This document shows positions 34,861 to 46,700 of a stretch of 64,000 nt of DNA, piece by piece. Below the pieces are notes generated by a model. The model did not search any database and was not told the DNA's origin. It saw only the letters and a list, made by a program, of their open reading frames with translations. This stretch comes from Odontesthes bonariensis (taxonomy: Eukaryota > Chordata > Actinopteri > Atheriniformes > Atherinopsidae): assembly GCF_027942865.1 (NCBI RefSeq), contig NC_134527.1:6426976-6490975 (forward strand). Reading direction: 5' to 3'. Made by a program: the position numbers and the translations under genes. The first letter of the stretch is position 1; the number at the start of each line of letters is the position of its first letter.

Positions 34861-35758
34861 TGGCTGTATCTGCAACATCAGCATGATAGCATGTTTGCTG
34901 TGATCATGCTAGCCTATGAACAGAAATTTGATTTGAAACAATATATTCTGTATAATCCAGAGACATCACTCCGAACAGCTGAGATTAGAAGATTAGAAGA
35001 AACTACAGATTTAGACCTATGAGTAAAAACGGCTGACAGGTGAAATGGGCAGCAAAGCATCTCTTTGGGCCTACCAGTGGATGATGTCCCTCACATTCTT
35101 GCATTTCTGAGCCTGCTACAGTGCTGTATTTCTCTCCAGCAGGCACGCTTTCTCAGAAAAAAGATAAAGGATCTGATCGTGGGTGGTGAAGCTCACCCAA
35201 GTCAAGGCCTGCGTGTTTGTGCTGCGAAGAAATTTCACAAGCTCTCCAGTCCCTCCAGAGTCCTCCAGCAGACAATTGATTTTTTTTCCCAGCATGCATG
35301 ACTCACAGAAACTACTGGAGGAGGAAAAATATCTTGCTGAGAAACTCTGACAGGCAAGAAAACATACATGTTTTGCTTATTACTGTATAGTAATATCATA
35401 GTTTATCCGTGCCATGTCACTATTTGAAAAGGTTTTGTATTAGATTCTGTTAAATATATATCAAGTTTAGCATCCAACTGTAGCAGTTATTACTCACCTA
35501 AAAAAGTCGCCTGTGTTCCTGAAAACAGGACGTGTATGTTCCTGCAACGTCTTCCTCTTTTAGTGAATGGGGATCATTGATTAAGCTTAAATGGCCCCAC
35601 CCAAATCCCTGTCCAACAGCTCTGCAAAGTCTCCTCCAACTGTGCAACACTAGCTCTGCTATGCTCATATTGTAAAGACAAAAAAGCAATAGAAAATCTA
35701 AAAAAATCCTACTTACTGATGAGACTTATGGGCTTTTCATAGCAACACTTTACGCTAC
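34861..35758. other. Intergenic, unexplained coding-like stretch at 35065-35301
   Basis: Between two LINE fragments. The plus-strand frame 35065-35301 reads VDDVPHILAFLSLLQCC and QQARFLRKKIKDLIVGG, and a neighbouring frame continues with MHDSQKLLEEEKYLAEKL. Composition is more protein-like than the flanks. I do not recognise the family. It has no splice sites or promoter I can see. It could be part of a retrotransposon or a processed pseudogene. Confidence 0.3.
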
Positions 35759-35759
35759 T

Positions 35760-36638
35760 CACTTCATCTTTGGCGAGACTCTGACAGAGCTGCCCTGGAT
35801 TCACTGACTGGAGCAGGTGGGGCAGAACTTTCTCCACCTGGGGCAGAGGGTCGGTAAGCACATTTACAGTGTTTTTCTTTCTGTTCTTTAACTTCTGCAG
35901 TATTCTTCAAAGTATAATCCGGTTCAGGAGCTCCAGAACAACCCAGCACAGAGTCACCTTTAACAGTTTGTTCAGTTTCTTCAAATCACTGGCTCTGATG
36001 CTGCTGCCCCAACAGACGGCTGCAAGGCTGACTGCACTCTGCACAACAGACTTGTAGAAAACATGCAGCATTTTGGTGCAGAAGGACCTTAGCAAAAAGT
36101 AGAAGCAGAGTTACAAGTCTCTCATGCCATTTTTCTTTCAAGACAGCCTCTGTGTTGCACTTCCAGTCCAGTCTGCTGCCCAGGTAGACTCCTAGGTATC
36201 TGTATTCAAGAACCTCCACCTCTTCACTGAAGATGAAGACAGTGTTTGGCTTTATTTCTGGAGATGACAGGACTCAGGAGTTATACAGGAAGTCTGAGGC
36301 GCGAAGAGAAACGGTGAGAGTACAGTCCCCTGCGGTGCTCCTGTGCTACTGACCACCTCCTCAGACACACAACCCTTCAGTCGCACTTAAGTTGTCAATA
36401 ATCCACAAAGTTATATGGAAGCATCCATCTGTAATTTCTGTATCTTCAACGTGGTCCTCACTGTGCTGCCTGTTTTGTCTAGATAAGAGCGGGCTTACTC
36501 AAGCAGGTAGATGATGGCATCCTCCACGCAAACCCCAGGATGATTTAAGCAAACTGGAGTCGGTCCTGAAAGGCCTTCACTTGTTTCCTTAGGTGAGGCA
36601 ATAACCGCCTCCCAGGACATTCATGTGGGATGTTCTAG
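35760..36638 (-). mobile_element. LINE (L2/Rex-like) RT fragment, antisense, frameshifted
   Basis: The minus strand encodes GAPQGTVLSPF (RT box, about 36335-36305), then EYRYLGVYLGSRLDWKCNTE (36207-36148) and FCTKMLHVFYKSVVQSAV near 36080-36027. This is the order found after the RT catalytic core in fish LINEs. Frameshifts separate the pieces. It is a different, more decayed copy than the LINE at 32548-34860. Confidence 0.7.
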
Positions 36639-37136
36639 CAGGGTCGGCCCAAGCCTTTATGGGGCCTTAAGCAGAATTTCATTTGGGGCCCCCCTACCAT
36701 CACCTCAGCTCCAGATGCCTCATTATTCCATAGGCTACACTGTTATGTGTGTAACGGACCCACAATCATTAGCATTATTTGTAATCATCTTACATTATAC
36801 AGGTGTCAGCAAACTCATAAATATGGTTTAATTAACTTCTACATAAAGAGTGATGTATAAGTATTGCTCATTAATTTAACTATTTGAAAGTAACATCAGC
36901 AGGCTGGAGACTGACTTTGTAGTAAACACGTTAAATAGTTTAATTTCTTTCAGATGTGCAATGGCGTGCAAAATGTTCAAAATACAAATACAAAATAGAG
37001 TCAAATGACATTCACATTATCTTACAGAAAAATAAAGTTGTAATCAAAATTAAATTCAAAATTGCTCTCGAGGCCCCCTGGTGGCGTGGGGGCCCTAAGC
37101 GACCGCATAGTTGGCATATGCCTTGGGCCGGCTCTG
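36639..37136. mobile_element. Short hAT-like element with perfect 8-bp target duplication
   Basis: The left end CAGGGTCGGCCCAAGC and right end CTTGGGCCGGCTCTG are inverted repeats. The flanks TGTTCTAG at 36631-36638 and 37137-37144 are identical, giving the 8-bp duplication of a hAT insertion. Subterminal GGGGCC and GGGCCC(C)TAAGC motifs also mirror each other. The 498-bp interior is AT-rich and non-coding, so the element is non-autonomous. Confidence 0.88.
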
Positions 37137-37492
37137 TGTTCTAGAATTATGTTTTAACAAAAACATGGAAATGGGGAGTTCATCCTTTGCTAGAGAGGCC
37201 ATTTAAAAAGTGAGTTTATACCCTCTTTTCCAGGCACTACTACACTAGGGGTTATTCATTAAATAATGGACAAAGCCGTATCCGTTTGTAAGACTTGGAC
37301 ATTGCGACTCAGTAACAAACGTACCTTTTAAGGGAGCTGAACACAGCAATTATAAGCACCTAAATTCATTGCTTTTTTTAAGTAACAGCATTAGTTTACA
37401 GATTAAGAAGGGCAGTTCTCTCTCCATCCAATGCCAGATATGGAGAATATACGCGCGTGCCTTTACATCTGCTGTGCTATGTGCGCGCGCAT

Positions 37493-37500
37493 TATAAAAA
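37493..37500 (+). promoter_or_regulatory. ppp2r2a: TATA box of ppp2r2a
   Basis: TATAAAAA preceded by a CpG-rich GTGCGCGCGC segment and lying 288 bp before the ATG at 37788. A start site near 37525 would give a 5' UTR of about 260 nt. Inferred from position and motif only. Confidence 0.55.
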
Positions 37501-37787
37501 GCCTTTGGTTCACGTGCGGAAGAGAATCTAGTGGGGTGGGATGCGAAGTAGCCGGCGGCGAGAGAGGCTGATACACAGAGGGAAACAGCGAAGGGAGTAG
37601 CGGGAAATCAAACGGGAGAGTAATAATATACCCAGTGAAAGGCTTCATTTGAGGCCTGACATCCAGCTCTGAGCACACAGTCAGCGGGTACTGAGCGGAA
37701 GAAAAAGTTCAGATCCCACGAATCAACGCGTGGGAGTGGGAAGCAGGATCGTGACTGACTGAGGCAAGCTCCACTGTCTGTCTCGTC

Positions 37788-40700
37788 ATGGCAGGTAATT
37801 ACTTCAACCATTGCACTCATAAATGTGTTCAACTGAGTGGCGTCTCTCTCTTTTTTATATATATATATTTTTACTGCACGGCTTTGTTTCAACAAGCTCT
37901 CAGACCTGGGAGGTGACAGATTTAGCTTAAGCAGCCGACTGGTGATTTAGCTAACGGCAGCAAGCTAGCCAAAGTTAGCCAATACTAGCCTAATGCTAAT
38001 GCTAATGCTAGTCTTAGCTAGCTAGTAAACTCGAGTGTCATCGCCCATTTGGCCTGTCTTTACCGGCTAAAGCTCGTTAGCCATCGGCTGTTAGCATCCG
38101 ATAGCTGGTAAACCGACCCGAACTATTATTACAAGCTAACTATGCATACTCTTTTAGCCAAAAATTGCGATAATTCTTTGACACCATAACCGTAGTTTTA
38201 ACGGCTGATTCTCAGACTTTTGCATGGGTCCTATGAACTGCTTATTTACATGTTCTGGTATGTTGCTAATGTTCAGAAATAAAAGTAAATAGTCAAAGGT
38301 TGTAGGGGCGGTGTCCGCACCACTACATTTCTCTTAAACACTCCTAAGGTGAGCTAGCTTTAGCGCAAACTTTGACATTGCCCACATGCAGGCTAGCAGT
38401 CCAGGCCTGCCGCGGACTGAGCTGGCTGTTTTGTGTAGTTCCTGTCCAAAAGGACCGAATAATCACAAGGAATGTGTCTGGGACATTTGAAGGAAGAGAA
38501 CGAACCGTTCATAAAAGACGGTTGAGAATTAATTGAATCTCGCCTTGTTGTGCTTGTCATTCGTTAGCTTATCCTGACAGTGAGGGTGGAGTTGTTGTAG
38601 TTATTGAAATGGGTGTGCGCCCTCAACCCTGCCTTACCTGTTTAATCATGTGGCCCTTCAACGGTGGCAAGACATGTTTCTAGTGGATGCATTTTGTCCA
38701 TTTGGCAGTATAGACGACGCTTAACTTTAAGCACTGTCATTGGGTGTTATCCCAAAACTGAATTTCATCGTTGAGACACTTATTGGCTTTTCCTGGCACT
38801 TTCTTGGGTGCCAGCTCTGTCCTTCCTTATTGTTTCAAATCAGTTTCCACTTCACTACATATGCCTGGCGAATAAGTGTCCTTGATTATTTTTGCATGGC
38901 TTTTACGATATGTGTGGACATTATCAGCGTATGAAATCAGTTTTTAGTTTTGCAGAAATGGAAAGAACGATGTGCAAAAACATGTAGGATCATATCTTTC
39001 TTTTACAGTGAGCTATGTTGAAGGAGAACCTGTGGAGACGGGTGTTTATTATCAGTTAAGACAGGATGCTTTGTTTTTTTTCCCCTTCCAGCTGATGTAT
39101 GAGCCTGGCCTCAGAACATCTCCTGTCATTACTAGTTTACAAGTCGTAGAAAAGATGAAAGTCTCTCGGTGATTGTTACTGTGGTCTGGAGTTCATTCTG
39201 TGTGGTGTACATGATTTGTACCTGACACTTCCCATAACAGAACCGGTTCTGCAGGTGTCACGTGTACATGGAGTAGTCCTGGAATATCTCTCTGTTTGTA
39301 TTGCGTGAGAATTAAATGTCAGTTTCATTCTTTTGTGTGAGACTTGCAGAAGTCGTGTGAGGATGTGTTAGGGCTGGGCGATATGGACCAAAAGTCATAT
39401 CCCGATATATTAAGGTTGAATTTCGATATACGATATATATCCCGATATTTTTTCCGCAAAGTGAGAGCTGTGAAATTAAATGCTCAGTCAAAGTCAAAGC
39501 CAAATACGAGTAGATTTATTGAAAACTCACTATAAAATGTAAACATAAACACTGTATAACAAAGCTCCGTAAGGTGCACATTTAAATAAAAAAATATCTT
39601 AAATAAAACTGGCCTAAAAAATAAGATAGGTAAATATTTTTCTGAGGGCAGCATTTATATATAAAGAGATAACAAAATAAAGTCCTCAGTTTAAGAAAAA
39701 CGTTTTTAAACATCAGCTTGAGATTACCTGTTTCCGATATTTGAACTATATCGATATATGCGATATGGTCTAATTCCATATCTTATTTAAAAATATATCG
39801 ATATATCTTAAATATTGATATATCGCCCAGCCCTAGGATGTGTGCACATCGATGATCACACACAGTTTAGCAACTGGTCTGCCACCAGTCTTTAGTTTCA
39901 GCATCTGTGTTCTTCATCAATGCCTTTTATTATTCTGCTGTTAAAGTTTGCATGTACATAAACAAGAGAAAGAAGAAGGGGCTTTCTTTTTCTTTTTTTT
40001 TCTTAATGATGTCATAAACCTGTAGCTAGCCAGAAATGCAGTTTTGAGTGTTTGTTCCTCTTTCAGGACCTGGTGGTGACATGCAGTGGTGCTTCTCTCA
40101 GGTGAAAGGAGCCATTGATGATGATGTAGCTGAAGGTATGAACTCTGATTTGAGGGGGGAAAAAAATTTAAAGCATTTTGGGAAAATATGTCGGTGTGTC
40201 GATGAGATACTGAGCAAACATTCGCTAAACAGCACTGTCACTATTTAGCAATCCCAGGGCGTGACAGTCTGTTACACATTTTAAATGCACACGCCCTGAA
40301 ACAGGACCGTAATGTCATAGGTTTTGATACGAACTCTGAATACCTTAAATAAGCTGTGTCATTGCTCTGAACTTGATGACTCATCTTTGGTGTTCAGTTT
40401 GAAAATGATCAGCGAGAGCGCTGCTCGTTCAAGATTTTAGCCAATATTAAGATTTCAGCTTCAGTGTAACTCGTGTTTTGTTCACACTCCAATGGTCCAG
40501 GTTCCTGAAACACTGGTCTTATCAGAGCTGTGTTATAATTATGGTAGTGCCGCTGCAATCCAGACGCTTCTTTTAATTTTAGAAGCTACCTGTCATTGAG
40601 CAAAATTGGACACCAAGCCTTATGTTATCTCGTCTCTTATGCCTTTATGTAAAGTAATTGAAATGCAAAGATTTTTGAGAGGAATTCTTTTCGATGGTAA

Positions 40701-43700
40701 ATTCAGAGAGCTGTATAAATGCTGCCCTGTTGGTCACCTGTGCTGTGCCCACACTGTGCACTCTTTTGCAGTTCACGGCGCAGCAGGTGTCGTATTAAAG
40801 AGCCATTTGGTTCTCATTTTGTAAAATAACAATTACTGACTTGCACCTAAATCCTCTTCAACAAGTCAAACACCATGGTAATTGACTTCTGACAAAGCGT
40901 ATACGGAATATTGGCACTGAATTATAGGCTTCGTGCTGCTAACTTGCTGGGTAGCATCGGGGTCCGTTTAATAGCTCAAATATGTTTCTTTGCCCTGTCA
41001 ATTGGCATTTTTAAGTGCTAATCAGTATTTATAAGCGGCACTACAAATGGGATTCATACAACCGTCTCAAGTGGGCAGTATTATTGCCAGTTGGCGACAT
41101 TAAAACCCTCAACAGTGTTTGTAACAAAGTTGCGAGTTCAGTTCAAATTCACTGAAAGTGATAGTTGTGAATACGGCACATGGGGATGCGTTTATAAATG
41201 TTGCCGTTAAACAGCAGGAGAATGAAAATCCATGTTTTTTTTTTTTGTTTTTTTTGTTCTGTTTAGAAATTGAGCAGTTTGAACAATACACAGTCTCTGA
41301 ATATGTAAACGTGGCTTTTTAAAACCTTTTAGTTGGTTTCGATTGGTCTCCGTAACCTCGCCCACAGTCCCAGATGCTTCTTTGCTCTGGCCCAACAAAG
41401 AGCTGGTCCTGCTGTAGCAGCCGCCAGAGAGTCAAACAAAGAAAGAGGAGAGGGAGGAGGTGGGGGGGGGGGGGGGTTGTAAGTAAGATTCTGGCTCTGA
41501 ACCAGCATTGCATCTACTTTTAGAGGAAAACCCCCTCGAGAATTCGTCATCACAACACATTCAAGAATAAAGCTCGATGTTGCTTGACTTGTGACAAAAG
41601 ATCCATCAGAAGAACCTGATTGTTTAAGAGGAGCTGGGACTCCTTTTTACACATCTGCCTGTAACTATTCCACTTGCCCCTTGCTGTAAATAAGTCGGAT
41701 TCAACTGTCTTTACTTGCCAACCCTGCATATATAATGGAACTCAGTGGGGTGCAACCTGGTGTCTCAAAGCAGACGACTAATTAAAGTGAAGCACCGGCT
41801 GATGTAAACTGACGCCGTATAATTTGTTCACACTTGATGCGTCTTTTAAAGACTTTATACTTAAGAATATAAAGTTTCTCTTCCATTGTGACATTTTCTC
41901 AAGTAGTAGAAGCTTATTATTTCGACTCTGTGATGTTCTTATTCCTTAATAAGTGAACGAATCTGAAGTGGCACCACGGGACTCTTGGTGTGTCATCAGT
42001 TGATGAGTCTACTCTAATCATGGGGTTCTGTAGCACTCCGACATGTTTGAGTTTTGTCGAATGTTTGAACCTTTTTAACACAAAATGCCTGAAGTTGGAG
42101 GATCCACAAACTCCGTTCATCTCTTTATCCTGTGTATTGTTGCCTGTTCTGCAGGCTGCATGCACAATTTTTATCCACTTTCTTCTACCACACTGAGGAG
42201 TTAGAATCGCATAGGGATGGGCGACTTGGCCAGGGTATTATATCTCTGTATGTTTAGATAGAATAGAGATGTATATATCCTGGTATCCAATGGGAAAGAA
42301 ACACCTAAACAAGTGCTTATGTGAGTGAGAGGATATTTTAATGCTGTCAGTAAGGAGGGGGGGTAAAGAGAGAAACTAGGTTAGTGATCATCTCCTGTCT
42401 GCTCTACATTCTGTGACATCTCTCTGCATTTCAAACATGTCCGTTTATCCAACGCTCCTATTACCAGAGAGAGAGAAATCCAGGGCGAGTTCAGAATGAA
42501 TGCTTTGTCGGTGTACTTGGTATAAATAAAGTTTTTATTTTTATTTTTTAATAACCTTTCTTTTGTCTTTTTGTTTTCAGCGGACATTATTTCCACTGTT
42601 GAGTTTAACCACACAGGGGAGCTGCTGGCCACCGGAGACAAGGGTGGGCGTGTAGTCATTTTCCAGCAGGAAATAGAGGTACCCTCACATTCCAACAAAC
42701 TATCACTTCCTCCTCCTCCTCAGATGCTTCTTTCTGTTTGTAATGCACCTGATCATTTGACAAAGCGAATGTTAATGTGCATTTTCACATGGCTCCCGAC
42801 AGAATAAGAACCCGCCTCAGTTTCGGAGCGAGTACAATGTTTACAGCACCTTCCAGAGCCACGAGCCCGAGTTTGACTACCTGAAGAGTTTGGAAATAGA
42901 GGAGAAGATCAACAAAATACGCTGGCTTCCTCAGAAGAATGCTGCTCAGTTTCTCCTGTCAACTAACGGTAAATCAGTTGCTGGATAAATGTTAACTGCT
43001 GAAGTCTGTGGTGAACCAGTTTTTAAACGAATAGGAGCTGTTCAAACTGTGTTTTCACAGAGAAATTAATCACAGACCCTTTTAGACTGAAGTCAGATGT
43101 GAACATGGTGAAGATCTGCAGATGGAAACTCATTATTTACAGATTTAAAGTAAAGAATTGTGCAGATTTGTAGTATTTTGGTGCTTAGGGCCTGTTCACA
43201 TTTTGTATTATGTGTCCTGGGTGGTCCGATCACAGGTGGACAGCTCTCTGTACGTACGTATACAGCTGGCATTAAAATACGTCCCCACAGTGCTCGTTTG
43301 GGATCAGGGGAGCGTTCATGAAAATTCCAAGTGCATAAGCCTGCTCCCTGTCATGACATTTCAGGAAAATTACCAAAAGATGTTTAAGAGGCTTTGGAGT
43401 TCCATAAGCGGGGGAAGAAAAGGCAGGGATCGTGTTTTTTAAAGAAAAGTGCACCTCAGTGCTTCAAAAATCAATTAAAAGGACACAAAGAAGGAATGAA
43501 ACACAATATAAAAAAAGAGAATCACTTCATTTTTATTACTTTTTTTTGCAGATAACAGTAAGATTGATACAATCTGCAAAAAAGCAGAGAAAAAGAGATA
43601 AAAGGGTGACAAATAATAAGACCAAACATACCCCTAACCCCCAAATAAGCTAAATTTTCATCTTAGTCACATCACAAAGAGATGCCAGTGTTTGATACAC

Positions 43701-46700
43701 ATTACAAAAATACCACATGCCAGAAATGTAATGAATCTCTATGTTAAGATATTTTTTAACTGGGTAAATGCAGCTGTGTCCCTGTGGTAGGATCACCCAA
43801 AAATGCATGTTTAAATCAAATGTTAACGGGGCCTAAATGTGATATTTTCTCTTCACACAGATAAGACAATTAAATTGTGGAAAATCAGTGAACGAGACAG
43901 GAGACCAGAGGGCTATAATCTCAAAGAGGATGATGGAAGATACAAAGATCCAAACACTATCACGGCGCTGCGGGTCAGTCAAAGATGCAAAACATACGTT
44001 ACATGAGAAGGAATACAGTGAGGCATAGAAATCGTATTATCAAGATATTGTAAAGAGAGTAAGCAGGTTGTAGACTTTTCATCATCTACAGTAAATAACT
44101 CAAAAGATTGAACGCAGAGAATCTGTGTTGGGTACGAGGCGGCATTCGTACCAACAGAAATGGCAACTCGTACATCTGAAAAGGCCCCATGAGTGCTGAA
44201 AGGTGTGTTTTAGGTTTTAGAGCAAGATATGCTCCCGTCTTTTTCAGCAAGACGGTGCTAAATCCCATACTGCATCTATTCCAACAGCATGGCTTTGTCT
44301 TGGTGCTGGACCGACCTTTAACCAAAAGAAACATTAGATGAATCATGAAGCACAAAATACGACAAAGAAGACTCGGGACTGTTGAGCAACTAGAATATTA
44401 GTCATCTATTTATCTTAGTTGTTATTTTAGTCAGTCCCGTTCAGCACAGGTCAGTGTTGTGGCCATTTATGTTTTGTAAATCATAAGTTCTATCAATTTA
44501 GTTTTTCTTTGGGCAGTTAGAATATACTTTAGTTTTGACATTTTTATATTTGAAATTGTTTAGATTATTTTGGTAACTTTTAGACCCTCCCATTAATTAG
44601 ACAGATTAAGAACACACCGGGGGCGTGTTGGAGGAGCTCTTTTTGTTTGTCGGATGTCCGGTGTGAAGGCGGGAGGTGGTGGTTGAATGATTTAATTTTT
44701 TTTTGACCGCTTTTAGAGCTTGTTAAATCAGATTAACTTTCGTTTTTCATCCAAATTGTAAGAGATTTTTAGTTATTCTTTTGTTCAGATTTTTTTTTTG
44801 TCAGAAATAAACTACATATATTTTTTAAACAATCAACTGTGAAGTGCGTGCAAGAACAAAACCACCTGCTGCCACCCACGGCCTTTGTTAGAAAATATAG
44901 TTTGGAAACTCAAAAAGGCCGCGACAGTCAGCCTCTGTCTTTTTGTTTGTGGAGATAGAATTTTGTTTTATAAAAACTGAGAAAAGAAAAGAAAAACCTG
45001 AATAAAAAGGGTGCTTTTCCTCCATTTTCATCTAGCCAATAGAATTCCACCCAACCTACTTGTAATATGCTCTGCTGAATAGAAAAATAAGAAGAGATTT
45101 TAGTGCTTCAGAATTCAGCTCTCCTAATATTAAGATGATCTCTTGCTTTTTCCTCCCTCAGGTGCCTGTTTTAATACCTATGGACCTCATGGTTGAGGCC
45201 AGTCCACGGAGGGTGTTCGCCAACGCTCACACCTACCACATCAACTCGGTCTCGGTTAACAGTGACAATGAAACCTACCTTTCTGCAGACGACCTCCGCA
45301 TCAACCTCTGGAACCTCGAGATCACCGACCGCAGCTTCAGTATCCTTAAACGCACGTCTGTCTGAGCACCAGCATCTCGATCCGAAATCGAGAGTCAGAC
45401 TCTCTTAGGAGGCCGTGTCGATGTGTCCTTAACCGTGTGCTCCTCAGATGTCGTTGACATCAAACCGGCCAACATGGAGGAGCTAACAGAGGTGATCACA
45501 GCAGCAGAGTTCCATCCTCTTCAGTGCAACACCTTCGTCTACAGCAGCAGCAAAGGAACCATCCGCCTCTGCGACATGAGGGCTTCAGCCCTCTGTGACA
45601 AGCACTCCAAGCGTGAGTACTTCCTGTCTTTGTTTTTATCAGTCACTCTTCTTCTGTGCTTAATTCAGGTAGATCAGTGGTTCCCAAACTTTTTTGGCCT
45701 GAGTACCCCCTGAGCCTTCTTGTCACACCACGAGTACCCCCTCACACATACAACGCGTGGGATGATTCTCCAAAAGTAGAGCAACACAGTGGTTATTACA
45801 TGAAAATCATTTTATTTAAAGAAGAACTGCAGTATTTTCAACACTAAGCCTCTTTTATGAATCGTCTGCAATGTTTTAGAACCCCCCTCACTGCTTTTCT
45901 GATGTTTACTGCTGTCTCCGGTATTTGCCTAATTTTGATTCTTCTCAACCTGCTTCAGAACGGCAAGTCATGCGCATGTCTAGAAAGGTCCGTAAAAGCA
46001 CCATAAACGTCCGTTTTCAAAATCATCAACTCACCGGAGTGGTTACTGGTGTGCACTGGTAATCCATATCAAATTTCGTGGCGAAAAGTTGCTTCTGTCG
46101 TGTTTTATTTGACATTTTGTACTGGATGTTCGTTGATATTACTCCGCCACCACTAAGAAAATAGTGCGAGCATGAACGAGCTGCCAAATAAAACACGACA
46201 GAAGCAATTTTTCGCCACGAAATTTGATATGGATTACCAGTGCACACCAGTAACCACTCCGGTGAGTTGATGATTTTGAAAACGGACGTTTATGGTGCTT
46301 TTACGGACCTTTCTAGACATGCGCATGACTTGCCGTTCTGAAGCAGGTTGAGAAGAATCAAAATTAGGCAAATACCGGAGACAGCAGTAAACATCAGAAA
46401 AGCGGTGAGGGGGGTTCTAAAACATTGCAGACGACTCAGAAAAGAGGCTTAATGTTGAAAATACTGCAGTTCCCCTTTTAATATCCTAAACTTAAACATA
46501 AAATTCTCAGGCTTTCTTTCTCTTTTTTTTAACCTCAGTTGAATTCAACATAAGAATAATAAAAATAAAAAATCTTGAAATATAAATAATTAACCAAAAT
46601 AGCATAAATACTAAATCAAAATAATCTTCCCTTGTTATCTAACTTAAACAAGTAACATTTCTCTCTCTTTTTAAGAATACAGGCCTAACTCATGTAACAT

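Noticed and set aside
43158-43442. 94-codon open frame in ppp2r2a intron 4
   Set aside because: No domain, not bounded by splice sites in frame with its neighbours; intron background.
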